64,000 nucleotides of DNA from Tachypleus tridentatus. Taxonomy: Eukaryota > Arthropoda > Merostomata > Xiphosura > Limulidae. Within the stretch, counting starts at the first letter, position 1, and each line of letters begins with the position of its first letter. The notes beneath the pieces were generated by a model. The model was not told the DNA's origin, did not search any database, and worked only from the letters and a program-made list of their open reading frames with translations. The DNA lies in contig NC_134831.1 in assembly GCF_004210375.1 (NCBI RefSeq), forward strand, positions 1,488,001-1,552,000. Direction: 5' to 3'. The translations under genes were made by a program, and so were the position numbers. This document shows, piece by piece, positions 43,301-58,300 of this stretch.

Positions 43301-46300
43301 TCACTAATGACCAAGTTCTGTAGAATTATCAAAGGTTACAGTTTTGTCACTAATGACCAAGTTCTGTAGAATTATCAAAGGTTACAGTTTTGTCACTAAT
43401 GACCAAGTTCTGTAGAATTATCAAAGGTTACAGTTTTGTCAAAGGTTAATGACCAAGTTCTGTAGAATTATCAAAGGTTACAGTTTTGTCACTAATGACC
43501 AAGTTCTGTAGAATTATCAAAGGTTACAGTTTTGTCACTAATGACCAAGTTCTGTAGAATTATCAAAGGTTACAGTTTTGTCACTAATGACCAAGTTCTG
43601 TAGAATTATCAAAGGTTACAGTTTTGTCACTAATGACCAAGTTCTGTAGAATTATCAAAGGTTACAGTTTTGTCACTAATGACCAAGTTCTGTAGAATTA
43701 TCAAAGGTTACAGTTTTGTCACTAATGACCAAGTTCTGTAGAATTATCAAAGGTTACAGTTTTGTCACTAATGACCAAGTTCTGTAGAATTATCAAAGGT
43801 TACAGTTTTGTCACTAATGACCAAGTTCTGTAGAATTATCAAAGGTTACAGTTTTGTCACTAATGACCAAGTTCTGTAGAATTATCAAAGGTTACAGTTT
43901 TGTCACTAATGACCAAGTTCTGTAGAATTATCAAAGGTTACAGTTTTGTCACTAATGACCAAGTTCTGTAGAATTATCAAAGGTTACAGTTTTGTCACTA
44001 ATGACCAAGTTCTGTAGAATTATCAAAGGTTACAGTTTTGTCACTAATGACCAAGTTCTGTAGAATTATCAAAGGTTACAGTTTTGTCACTAATGACCAA
44101 GTTCTGTAGAATTATCAAAGGTTACAGTTTTGTCACTAATGACCAAGTTCTGTAGAATTATCAAAGGTTACAGTTTTGTCACTAATGACCAAGTTCTGTA
44201 GAATTATCAAAGGTTACAGTTTTGTCACTAATGACCAAGTTCTGTAGAATTATCAAAGGTTACAGTTTTGTCACTAATGACCAAGTTCTGTAGAATTATC
44301 AAAGTTCAAGTTCTGTAGAATTATCAAAGGTTTTTGTCACTAATGACCAAGTTCTGTAGAATTATCAAAGGTTACAGTTTTGTCACTAATGACCAAGTTC
44401 TGTAGAATTATCAAAGGTTACAGTTTTGTCACTAATGACCAAGTTCTGTAGAATTATCAAAGGTTACAGTTTTGTCACTAATGACCAAGTTCTGTAGAAT
44501 TATCAAAGGTTACAGTTTTGTCACTAATGACCAAGTTCTGTAGAATTATCAAAGGTTACAGTTTTGTCACTAATGACCAAGTTCTGTAGAATTACATCAA
44601 AGGTTACAGTTTTGTCACTAATGACCAAGTTCTGTAGAATTATCAAAGGTTACAGTTTTGTCACTAATGACCAAGTTCTGTAGAATTATCAAAGGTTACA
44701 GTTTTGTCACTAATGACCAAGTTCTGTAGAATTATCAAAGGTTACAGTTTTGTCACTAATGACCAAGTTCTGTAGAATTATCAAAGGTTACAGTTTTGTC
44801 ACTAATGACCAAGTTCTGTAGAATTATCAAAGGTTACAGTTTTGTCACTAATGACCAAGTTCTGTAGAATTATCAAAGGTTACAGTTTTGTCACTAATGA
44901 CCAAGTTCTGTAGAATTATCAAAGGTTACAGTTTTGTCACTAATGACCAAGTTCTGTAGAATTATCAAAGGTTACAGTTTTGTCACTAATGACCAAGTTC
45001 TGTAGAATTATCAAAGGTTACAGTTTTGTCACTAATGACCAAGTTCTGTAGAATTATCAAAGGTTACAGTTTTGTCACTAATGACCAAGTTCTGTAGAAT
45101 TATCAAAGGTTACAGTTTTGTCACTAATGACCAAGTTCTGTAGAATTATCAAAGGTTACAGTTTTGTCACTAATGACCAAGTTCTGTAGAATTATCAAAG
45201 GTTACAGTTTTGTCACTAATGACCAAGTTCTGTAGAATTATCAAAGGTTACAGTTTTGTCACTAATGACCAAGTTCTGTAGAATTATCAAAGGTTACAGT
45301 TTTGTCACTAATGACCAAGTTCTGTAGAATTATCAAAGGTTACAGTTTTGTCACTAATGACCAAGTTCTGTAGAATTATCAAAGGTTACAGTTTTGTCAC
45401 TAATGACCAAGTTCTGTAGAATTATCAAAGGTTACAGTTTTGTCACTAATGACCAAGTTCTGTAGAATTATCAAAGGTTACAGTTTTGTCACTAATGACC
45501 AAGTTCTGTAGAATTATCAAAGGTTACAGTTTTGTCACTAATGACCAAGTTCTGTAGAATTATCAAAGGTTACAGTTTTGTCACTAATGACCAAGTTCTG
45601 TAGAATTATCAAAGGTTACAGTTTTGTCACTAATGACCAAGTTCTGTAGAATTATCAAAGGTTACAGTTTTGTCACTAATGACCAAGTTCTGTAGAATTA
45701 TCAAAGGTTACAGTTTTGTCACTAATGACCAAGTTCTGTAGAATTATCAAAGGTTACAGTTTTGTCACTAATGACCAAGTTCTGTAGAATTATCAAAGGT
45801 TACAGTTTTGTCACTAATGACCAAGTTCTGTAGAATTATCAAAGGTTACAGTTTTGTCAAACTAATGACCAAGTTCTGTAGAATTATCAAAGGTTACAGT
45901 TTTGTCACTAATGACCAAGTTCTGTAGAATTATCAAAGGTTACAGTTTTGTCACTAATGACCAAGTTCTGTAGAATTATCAAAGGTTACAGTTTTGTCAC
46001 TAATGACCAAGTTCTGTAGAATTATCAAAGGTTACAGTTTTGTCACTAATGACCAAGTTCTGTAGAATTATCAAAGGTTACAGTTTTGTCACTAATGACC
46101 AAGTTCTGTAGAATTATCAAAGGTTACAGTTTTGTCACTAATGACCAAGTTCTGTAGAATTATCAAAGGTTACAGTTTTGTCACTAATGACCAAGTTCTG
46201 TAGAATTATCAAAGGTTACAGTTTTGTCACTAATGACCAAGTTCTGTAGAATTATCAAAGGTTACAGTTTTGTCACTAATGACCAAGTTCTGTAGAATTA

Positions 46301-49300
46301 TCAAAGGTTACAGTTTTGTCACTAATGACCAAGTTCTGTAGAATTATCAAAGGTTACAGTTTTGTCACTAATGACCAAGTTCTGTAGAATTATCAAAGGT
46401 TACAGTTTTGTCACTAATGACCAAGTTCTGTAGAATTATCTAATGACCAAGGTTATCAAAGTTTTGTCACTAATGACCAAGTTCTGTAGAATTATCAAAG
46501 GTTACAGTTTTGTCACTAATGACCAAGTTCTGTAGAATTATCAAAGGTTACAGTTTTGTCACTAATGACCAAGTTCTGTAGAATTATCAAAGGTTACAGT
46601 TTTGTCACTAATGACCAAGTTCTGTAGAATTATCAAAGGTTACAGTTTTGTCACTAATGACCAAGTTCTGTAGAATTATCAAAGGTTACAGTTTTGTCAC
46701 TAATGACCAAGTTCTGTAGAATTATCAAAGGTTACAGTTTTGTCACTAATGACCAAGTTCTGTAGAATTATCAAAGGTTACAGTTTTGTCACTAATGACC
46801 AAGTTCTGTAGAATTATCAAAGGTTACAGTTTTGTCACTAATGACCAAGTTCTGTAGAATTATCAAAGGTTACAGTTTTGTCACTAATGACCAAGTTCTG
46901 TAGAATTATCAAAGGTTACAGTTTTGTCACTAATGACCAAGTTCTGTAGAATTATCAAAGGTTACAGTTTTGTCACTAATGACCAAGTTCTGTAGAATTA
47001 TCAAAGGTTACAGTTTTGTCACTAATGACCAAGTTCTGTAGAATTATCAAAGGTTACAGTTTTGTCACTAATGACCAAGTTCTGTAGAATTATCAAAGGT
47101 TACAGTTTTGTCACTAATGACCAAGTTCTGTAGAATTATCAAAGGTTACAGTTTTGTCACTAATGACCAAGTTCTGTAGAATTATCAAAGGTTACAGTTT
47201 TGTCACTAATGACCAAGTTCTGTAGAATTATCAAAGGTTACAGTTTTGTCACTAATGACCAAGTTCTGTAGAATTATCAAAGGTTACAGTTTTGTCACTA
47301 ATGACCAAGTTCTGTAGAATTATCAAAGGTTACAGTTTTGTCACTAATGACCAAGTTCTGTAGAATTATCAAAGGTTACAGTTTTGTCACTAATGACCAA
47401 GTTCTGTAGAATTATCAAAGGTTACAGTTTTGTCACTAATGACCAAGTTCTGTAGAATTATCAAAGGTTACAGTTTTGTCACTAATGACCAAGTTCTGTA
47501 GAATTATCAAAGGTTACAGTTTTGTCACTAATGACCAAGTTCTGTAGAATTATCAAAGGTTACAGTTTTGTCACTAATGACCAAGTTCTGTAGAATTATC
47601 AAAGGTTACAGTTTTGTCACTAATGACCAAGTTCTGTAGAATTATCAAAGGTTACAGTTTTGTCACTAATGACCAAGTTCTGTAGAATTATCAAAGGTTA
47701 CAGTTTTGTCACTAATGACCAAGTTCTGTAGAATTATCAAAGGTTACAGTTTTGTCACTAATGACCAAGTTCTGTAGAATTATCAAAGGTTACAGTTTTG
47801 TCACTAATGACCAAGTTCTGTAGAATTATCAAAGGTTACAGTTTTGTCACTAATGACCAAGTTCTGTAGAATTATCAAAGGTTACAGTTTTGTCACTAAT
47901 GACCAAGTTCTGTAGAATTATCAAAGGTTACAGTTTTGTCACTAATGACCAAGTTCTGTAGAATTATCAAAGGTTACAGTTTTGTCACTAATGACCAAGT
48001 TCTGTAGAATTATCAAAGGTTACAGTTTTGTCACTAATGACCAAGTTCTGTAGAATTATCAAAGGTTACAGTTTTGTCACTAATGACCAAGTTCTGTAGA
48101 ATTATCAAAGGTTACAGTTTTGTCACTAATGACCAAGTTCTGTAGAATTATCAAAGGTTACAGTTTTGTCACTAATGACCAAGTTCTGTAGAATTATCAA
48201 AGGTTACAGTTTTGTCACTAATGACCAAGTTCTGTAGAATTATCAAAGGTTACAGTTTTGTCACTAATGACCAAGTTCTGTAGAATTATCAAAGGTTACA
48301 GTTTTGTCACTAATGACCAAGTTCTGTAGAATTATCAAAGGTTACAGTTTTGTCACTAATGACCAAGTTCTGTAGAATTATCAAAGGTTACAGTTTTGTC
48401 ACTAATGACCAAGTTCTGTAGAATTATCAAAGGTTACAGTTTTGTCACTAATGACCAAGTTCTGTAGAATTATCAAAGGTTACAGTTTTGTCACTAATGA
48501 CCAAGTTCTGTAGAATTATCAAAGGTTACAGTTTTGTCACTAATGACCAAGTTCTGTAGAATTATCAAAGGTTACAGTTTTGTCACTAATGACCAAGTTC
48601 TGTAGAATTATCAAAGGTTACAGTTTTGTCACTAATGACCAAGTTCTGTAGAATTATCAAAGGTTACAGTTTTGTCACTAATGACCAAGTTCTGTAGAAT
48701 TATCAAAGGTTACAGTTTTGTCACTAATGACCAAGTTCTGTAGAATTATCAAAGGTTACAGTTTTGTCACTAATGACCAAGTTCTGTAGAATTATCAAAG
48801 GTTACAGTTTTGTCACTAATGACCAAGTTCTGTAGAATTATCAAAGGTTACAGTTTTGTCACTAATGACCAAGTTCTGTAGAATTATCAAAGGTTACAGT
48901 TTTGTCACTAATGACCAAGTTCTGTAGAATTATCAAAGGTTACAGTTTTGTCACTAATGACCAAGTTCTGTAGAATTATCAAAGGTTACAGTTTTGTCAC
49001 TAATGACCAAGTTCTGTAGAATTATCAAAGGTTACAGTTTTGTCACTAATGACCAAGTTCTGTAGAATTATCAAAGGTTACAGTTTTGTCACTAATGACC
49101 AAGTTCTGTAGAATTATCAAAGGTTACAGTTTTGTCACTAATGACCAAGTTCTGTAGAATTATCAAAGGTTACAGTTTTGTCACTAATGACCAAGTTCTG
49201 TAGAATTATCAAAGGTTACAGTTTTGTCACTAATGACCAAGTTCTGTAGAATTATCAAAGGTTACAGTTTTGTCACTAATGACCAAGTTCTGTAGAATTA

Positions 49301-52300
49301 TCAAAGGTTACAGTTTTGTCACTAATGACCAAGTTCTGTAGAATTATCAAAGGTTACAGTTTTGTCACTAATGACCAAGTTCTGTAGAATTATCAAAGGT
49401 TACAGTTTTGTCACTAATGACCAAGTTCTGTAGAATTATCAAAGGTTACAGTTTTGTCACTAATGACCAAGTTCTGTAGAATTATCAAAGGTTACAGCTT
49501 TGTCACTAATGACCAAGTTCTGTAGAATTATCAAAGGTTACAGTTTTGTCACTAATGACCAAGTTCTGTAGAATTATCAAAGGTTACAGTTTTGTCACTA
49601 ATGACCAAGTTCTGTAGAATTATCAAAGGTTACAGTTTTGTCACTAATGACCAAGTTCTGTAGAATTATCAAAGGTTACAGTTTTGTCACTAATGACCAA
49701 GTTCAAGTAGAATTATCAAAGGTTACAGTTTTGTCACTAATGACCAAGTTCTGTAGAATTATCAAAGGTTACAGTTTTGTCACTAATGACCAAGTTCTGT
49801 AGAATTATCAAAGGTTACAGTTTTGTCACTAATGACCAAGTTCTGTAGAATTATCAAAGGTTACAGTTTTGTCACTAATGACCAAGTTCTGTAGAATTAT
49901 CAAAGGTTACAGTTTTGTCACTAATGACCAAGTTCTGTAGAATTATCAAAGGTTACAGTTTTGTCACTAATGACCAAGTTCTGTAGAATTATCAAAGGTT
50001 ACAGTTTTGTCACTAATGACCAAGTTCTGTAGAATTATCAAAGGTTACAGTTTTGTCACTAATGACCAAGTTCTGTAGAATTATCAAAGGTTACAGTTTT
50101 GTCACTAATGACCAAGTTCTGTAGAATTATCAAAGGTTACAGTTTTGTCACTAATGACCAAGTTCTGTAGAATTATCAAAGGTTACAGTTTTGTCACTAA
50201 TGACCAAGTTCTGTAGAATTATCAAAGGTTACAGTTTTGTCACTAATGACCAAGTTCTGTAGAATTATCAAAGGTTACAGTTTTGTCACTAATGACCAAG
50301 TTCTGTAGAATTATCAAAGGTTACAGTTTTGTCACTAATGACCAAGTTCTGTAGAATTATCAAAGGTTACAGTTTTGTCACTAATGACCAAGTTCTGTAG
50401 AATTATCAAAGGTTACAGTTTTGTCACTAATGACCAAGTTCTGTAGAATTATCAAAGGTTACAGTTTTGTCACTAATGACCAAGTTTTGTAGAATTATCA
50501 AAGGTTACATGACCAAGTTCTGTAGAATTATCAAAGGTTACAGTTTTGTCACTAATGACCAAGTTCTGTAGAAGGTTATCACTAATGACCAAGGTTATCA
50601 AAGGTTACAGTTTTGTCACTAATGACCAAGTTCTGTAGAATTATCAAAGGTTACAGTTTTGTCACTAATGACCAAGTTCTGTAGAATTATCAAAGGTTAC
50701 AGTTTTGTCACTAATGACCAAGTTCTGTAGAATTATCAAAGGTTACAGTTTTGTCACTAATGACCAAGTTCTGTAGAATTATCAAAGGTTACAGTTTTGT
50801 CACTAATGACCAAGTTCTGTAGAATTATCAAAGGTTACAGTTTTGTCACTAATGACCAAGTTCTGTAGAATTATCAAAGGTTACAGTTTTGTCACTAATG
50901 ACCAAGTTCTGTAGAATTATCAAAGGTTACAGTTTTGTCACTAATGACCAAGTTTAGAATTATCAAAGGTTTTTGTCACTAATGACCAAGTTCTGTAGAA
51001 TTATCAAGTTACTGTAGAATTATCAAAGGTTACAGTTTTGTCACTAATGACCAAGTTCTGTAGAATTATCAAAGGTTACAGTTTTGTCACTAATGACCAA
51101 GTTCTGTAGAATTATCAAAGGTTACAGTTTTGTCATAATGACCAAGTTCTGTAGAATTAAAGGTTACAGTTTTGTCACTAATGACCAAGTTCTGTAGAAT
51201 TATCAAAGGTTACAGTTTTGTCACTAATGACCAAGTTCTGTAGAATTATCAAAGGTTACAGTTTTGTCACTAATGACCAAGTTCTGTAGAATTATCAAAG
51301 GTTACAGTTTTGTCACTAATGACCAAGTTCTGTAGAATTATCAAAGGTTACAGTTTTGTCACTAATGACCAAGTTCTGTAGAATTATCAAAGGTTACAGT
51401 AGAATTTGTCACTAATGACCAAGTTCTGTAGAATTATCAAAGGTTACAGTTTTGTCACTAATGACCAAGTTCTGTAGAATTATCAAAGGTTACAGTTTTG
51501 TCACTAATGACCAAGTTCTGTAGAATTATCAAAGGTTACAGTTTTGTCACTAATGACCAAGTTCTGTAGAATTATCAAAGGTTACAGTTTTGTCACTAAT
51601 GACCAAGTTCTGTAGAATTATCAAAGGTTACAGTTTTGTCACTAATGACCAAGTTCTGTAGAATTATCAAAGGTTACAGTTTTGTCACTAATGACCAAGT
51701 TCTGTAGAATTATCAAAGGTTACAGTTTTGTCACTAATGACCAAGTTCTGTAGAATTATCAAAGGTTACAGTTTTGTCACTAATGACCAAGTTCTGTAGT
51801 TACAGTTTTGTCACTAATGACCAAGTTCTGTAGAATTATCAAAGGTTACAGTTTTGTCACTAATGACCAAGTTTTGTCAAGTTCTGTAGAATTATCAAAG
51901 GTTACAGTTTTGTCACTAATGACCAAGTTCTGTAGAATTATCAAAGGTTACAGTTTTGTCACTAATGACCAAGTTCTGTAGAATTATCAAAGGTTACAGT
52001 TTTGTCACTAATGACCAAGTTCTGTAGAATTATCAAAGGTTACAGTTTTGTCACTAATGACCAAGTTCTTTAGAATTATCAAAGGTTACAATTTTGTCAC
52101 TAATGACCAAGTTCTGTAGAATTATCAAAGGTTACAGTTTTGTCACTAATGACCAAGTTCTGTAGAATTATCAAAGGTTACAGTTTTGTCACTAATGACC
52201 AAGTTCTGTAGAATTATCAAAGGTTACAGTTTTGTCACTAATGACCAAGTTCTGTAGAATTATCAAAGGTTACAGTTTTGTCACTAATGACCAAGTTCTG

Positions 52301-55300
52301 TAGAATTATCAAAGGTTACAGTTTTGTCACTAATGACCAAGTTCTGTAGAATTATCAAAGGTTACAGTTTTGTCACTAATGACCAAGTTCTGTAGAATTA
52401 TCAAAGGTTACAGTTTTGTCACTAATGACCAAGTTCTGTAGAATTATCAAAGGTTACAGTTTTGTCACTAATGACCAAGTTCTGTAGAATTATCAAAGGT
52501 TACAGTTTTGTCACTAATGACCAAGTTCTGTAGAATTATCAAAGGTTACAGTTTTGTCACTAATGACCAAGTTCTGTAGAATTATCAAAGGTTACAGTTT
52601 TGTCACTAATGACCAAGTTCTGTAGAATTATCAAAGGAATTATCAAGGTTACAGCTTTGTACAGTAGAATTATCAAAGGTTACAGTTTTGTCACCAATGA
52701 CCAAGTTCTGTAGAATTATCAAAGGTTACAGTTTTGTCACTAATGACCAAGTTCTGTAGAATTATCAAAGGTTACAGTTTTGTCACTAATGACCAAGTTC
52801 TGTAGAATTATCAAAGGTTACAGTTTTGTCACTAATGACCAAGTTCTGTAGAATTATCAAAGGTTACAGTTTTGTCACTAATGACCAAGTTCTGTAGAAT
52901 TATCAAAGGTTACAGTTTTGTCACTAATGACCAAGTTCTGTAGAATTATCAAAGGTTACAGTTTTGTCACTAATGACCAAGTTCTGTAGAATTATCAAAG
53001 GTTACAGTTTTGTCACTAATGACCAAGTTCTGTAGAATTATCAAAGGTTACAGTTTTGTCACTAATGACCAAGTTCTGTAGAATTATCAAAGGTTACAGT
53101 TTTGTCACTAATGACCAAGTTCTGTAGAATTATCAAAGGTTACAGTTTTGTCACTAATGACCAAGTTCTGTAGAATTATCAAAGGTTACAGTTTTGTCAC
53201 TAATGACCAAGTTCTGTAGAATTATCAAAGGTTACAGTTTTGTCACTAATGACCAAGTTCTGTAGAATTATCAAAGGTTACAGTTTTGTCACTAATGACC
53301 AAGTTCTGTAGAATTATCAAAGGTTACAGTTTTGTCACTAATGACCAAGTTCTGTAGAATTATCAAAGGTTACAGTTTTGTCACTAATGACCAAGTTCTG
53401 TAGAATTATCAAAGGTTACAGTTTTGTCACTAATGACCAAGTTCTGTAGAATTATCAAAGGTTACAGTTTTGTCACTAATGACCAAGTTCTGTAGAATTA
53501 TCAAAGGTTACAGTTTTGTCACTAATGACCAAGTTCTGTAGAATTATCAAAGGTTACAGTTTTGTCACTAATGACCAAGTTCTGTAGAATTATCAAAGGT
53601 TACAGTTTTGTCACTAATGACCAAGTTCTGTAGAATTATCAAAGGTCACTAATACCAAGTTCTTAGAATTATCAAAGGTTAAGTTTTGACCAAGTTCTGT
53701 AGAATTATCAAATGACCAAGGTTACAGTTTTGTCACTAATGACCAAGTTCTGTAGAATTATCAAAGGTTACAGTTTTGTCACTAATGACCAAGTTCTGTA
53801 GAATTATCAAAGGTTACAGTTTTGTCACTAATGACCAAGTTCTGTAGAATTATCAAAGGTTACAGTTTTGTCACTAATGACCAAGTTCTGTAGAATTATC
53901 AAAGGTTACAGTTTTGTCACTAATGACCAAGTTCTGTAGAATTATCAAAGGTTACAGTTTTGTCACTAATGACCAAGTTCTGTAGAATTATCAAAGGTTA
54001 CAGTTTTGTCACTAATGACCAAGTTCTGTAGAATTATCAAAGGTTACAGTTTTGTCACTAATGACCAAGTTCTGTAGAATTATCAAAGGTTACAGTTTTG
54101 TCACTAATGACCAAGTTCTGTAGAATTATCAAAGGTTACAGTTTTGTCACTAATGACCAAGTTCTGTAGAATTATCAAAGGTTACAGTAGAATTTGTCAC
54201 TAATGACCAAGTTCTGTAGAATTATCAAAGGTTACAGTTTTGTCACTAATGACCAAGTTCTGTAGAATTATCAAAGGTTACAGCTTTGTCACTAATGACC
54301 AAGTTCTGTAGAATTATCAAAGGTTACAGTTTTGTCACTAATGACCAAGTTCTGTAGAATTATCAAAGGTTACAGTTTTGTCACTAATGACCAAGTTCTG
54401 TAGAATTATCAAAGTTCTGTTACAGTTTTTGTCACTAATGACCAAGTTCTGTAGAATTATCAAAGGTTACAGTTTTGTCACTAATGACCAAGTTCTGTAG
54501 AATTATCAAAGGTTACAGTTTTGTCACTAATGACCAAGTTCTGTAGAATTATCAAAGGTTACAGTTTTGTCACTAATGACCAAGTTCTGTAGAATTATCA
54601 AAGGTTACAGTTTTGTCACTAATGACCAAGTTCTGTAGAATTATCAAAGGTTACAGTTTTGTCACTAATGACCAAGTTCTGTAGAATTATCAAAGGTTAC
54701 AGTTTTGTCACTAATGACCAAGTTCTGTAGAATTATCAAAGGTTACAGTTTTGTCACTAATGACCAAGTTCTGTAGAATTATCAAAGGTTACAGTTTTGT
54801 CACTAATGACCAAGTTCTGTAGAATTATCAAAGGTTACAGCTTTGTCACTAATGACCAAGTTCTGTAGAATTATCAAAGGTTACAGTTTTGTCACTAATG
54901 ACCAAGTTCTGTAGAATTATCAAAGGTTACAGTTTTGTCACTAATGACCAAGTTCTGTAGAATTATCTAATGACCAAGGTTACAGGTTTTTGTCACTAAT
55001 GACCAAGTTCTGTAGAATTATCAAAGGTTACAGTTTTGTCACTAATGACCAAGTTCTGTAGAATTATCAAAGGTTACAGTTTTGTCACTAATGACCAAGT
55101 TCTGTAGAATTATCAAAGGTTACAGTTTTGTCACTAATGACCAAGTTCTGTAGAATTATCAAAGGTTACAGTTTTGTCACTAATGACCAAGTTCTGTAGA
55201 ATTATCAAAGGTTACAGTTTTGTCACTAATGACCAAGTTCTGTAGAATTATCAAAGGTTACAGTTTTGTCACTAATGACCAAGTTCTGTAGAATTATCAA

Positions 55301-58300
55301 AGGTTACAGTTTTGTCACTAATGACCAAGTTCTGTAGAATTATCAAAGGTTACAGTTTTGTCACTAATGACCAAGTTCTGTAGAATTATCAAAGGTTACA
55401 GTTTTGTCACTAATGACCAAGTTCTGTAGAATTATCAAAGGTTACAGTTTTGTCACTAATGACCAAGTTCTGTAGAATTATCAAAGGTTACAGTTTTGTC
55501 ACTAATGACCAAGTTCTGTAGAATTATCAAAGGTTACAGTTTTGTCACTAATGACCAAGTTCTGTAGAATTATCAAAGGTTACAGTTTTGTCACTAATGA
55601 CCAAGTTCTGTAGAATTATCAAAGGTTACAGTTTTGTCACTAATGACCAAGTTCTGTAGAATTACAGTTACAGCTTTGTCACTAATGACCAAGTTCTGTA
55701 GAATTATCAAAGGTTACAGTTTTGTCACTAATGACCAAGTTGTAGAATTGTAGAATTATCAAAGGTTACAGTTTTGTCACTAATGACCAAGTTCTGTAGA
55801 ATTATCAAAGGTTACAGTTTTGTCACTAATGACCAAGTTCTGTAGAATTATCAAAGGTTACAGCTTTGTCACTAATGACCAAGTTCTGTAGAATTATCAA
55901 AGGTTACAGTTTTGTCACTAATGACCAAGTTCTGTAGAATTATCAAAGGTTACAGTTTTGTCACTAATGACCAAGTTCTGTAGAATTATCAAAGGTTACA
56001 GTTTTGTCACTAATGACCAAGTTCTGTAGAATTATCAAAGGTTACAGTTTTGTCACTAATGACCAAGTTCTGTAGAATTATCAAAGGTTACAGTTTTGTC
56101 ACTAATGACCAAGTTCTGTAGAATTATCAAAGGTTACAGTTTTGTCACTAATGACCAAGTTCTGTAGAATTATCAAAGGTTACAGTTTTGTCACTAATGA
56201 CCAAGTTCTGTAGAATTATCAAAGGTTACAGTTTTGTCACTAATGACCAAGTTCTGTAGAATTATCAAAGGTTACAGTTTTGTCACTAATGACCAAGTTC
56301 TGTAGAATTATCAAAGGTTACAGTTTTGTCACTAATGACCAAGTTCTGTAGAATTATCAAAGGTTACAGTTTTGTCACTAATGACCAAGTTCTGTAGAAT
56401 TATCAAAGGTTACAGTTTTGTCACTAATGACCAAGTTCTGTAGAATTATCAAAGGTTACAGTTTTGTCACTAATGACCAAGTTCTGTAGAATTATCAAAG
56501 GTTACAGTTTTGTCACTAATGACCAAGTTCTGTAGAATTATCAAAGGTTACAGTTTTGTCACTAATGACCAAGTTCTGTAGAATTATCAAAGGTTACAGT
56601 TTTGTCACTAATGACCAAGTTCTGTAGAATTATCAAAGGTTACAGTTTTGTCACTAATGACCAAGTTCTGTAGAATTATCAAAGGTTACAGTTTTGTCAC
56701 TAATGACCAAGTTCTGTAGAATTATCAAAGGTTACAGTTTTGTCACTAATGACCAAGTTCTGTAGAATTATCAAAGGTTACAGTTTTGTCACTAATGACC
56801 AAGTTCTGTAGAATTATCAAAGGTTACAGTTTTGTCACTAATGACCAAGTTCTGTAGAATTATCAAAGGTTACAGTTTTGTCACTGACCAATGACCAAGT
56901 TCTGTAGAATTATCAAAGGTTACAGTTTTGTCACTAATGACCAAGTTCTGTAGAATTATCAAAGGTTACAGTTTTGTCACTAATGACCAAGTTCTGTAGA
57001 ATTATCAAAGGTTACAGTTTTGTCACTAATGACCAAGTTCTGTAGAATTATCAAAGGTTACAGTTTTGTCACTAATGACCAAGTTCTGTAGAATTATCAA
57101 AGGTTACAGTTTTGTCACTAATGACCAAGTTCTGTAGAATTATCAAAGGTTACAGTTTTGTCACTAATGACCAAGTTCTGTAGAATTATCAAAGGTTACA
57201 GTTTTGTCACTAATGACCAAGTTCTGTAGAATTATCAAAAGTTTTGTTACAGTTTTGTCACAGTTTTGTCAATGACCAAGTTCTGTAGAATTATCAAAGG
57301 TTACAGTTTTGTCACTAATGACCAAGTTCTGTAGAATTATCAAAGGTTACAGTTTTGTCACTAATGACCAAGTTCTGTAGAATTACATCACCAAGTTCTG
57401 TAGAATTACAGTTTTTGTCACTAATGACCAAGTTCTGTAGAATTATCAAAGGTTACAGTTTTGTCACTAATGACCAAGTTCTGTAGAATTATCAAAGGTT
57501 ACAGTTTTGTCACTAATGACCAAGTTCTGTAGAATTATCAAAGGTTACAGTTTTGTCACTAATGACCAAGTTCTGTAGAATTATCAAAGGTTACAGTTTT
57601 GTCACTAATGACCAAGTTCTGTAGAATTATCAAAGGTTACAGTTTTGTCACTAATGACCAAGTTCTGTAGAATTATCAAAGGTTACAGTTTTGTCACTAA
57701 TGACCAAGTTCTGTAGAATTATCAAAGGTTACAGTTTTGTCACTAATGACCAAGTTCTGTAGAATTATCAAAGGTTACAGTTTTGTCACTAATGACCAAG
57801 TTCTGTAGAATTATCAAAGGTTACAGTAGAATTTGTTACACTAATGACCAAGTTCTGTAGAATTATCAAAGGTTACAGTTTTGTCACTAATGACCAAGTT
57901 CAGAATTATCAAAGGTTACAGTTTTGTCACTAATGACCAAGTTCTGTAGAATTATCAAAGGTTACAGTTTTGTCACTAATGACCAAGTTCTGTAGAATTA
58001 TCAAAGGTTACAGTTTTGTCACTAATGACCAAGTTCTGTAGAATTATCAAAGGTTACAGTTTTGTCACTAATGACCAAGTTCTGTAGAATTATCAAAGGT
58101 TACAGTTTTGTCACTAATGACCAAGTTCTGTAGAATTATCAAAGGTTACAGTTTTGTCACTAATGACCAAGTTCACTAATGACCAAGTAGAATTATCAAA
58201 GGTTACAGTTTTGTCACTAATGACCAAGTTCTGTAGAATTATCAAAGGTTACAGTTTTGTCACTAATGACCAAGTTCTGTAGAATTATCAAAGGTTACAG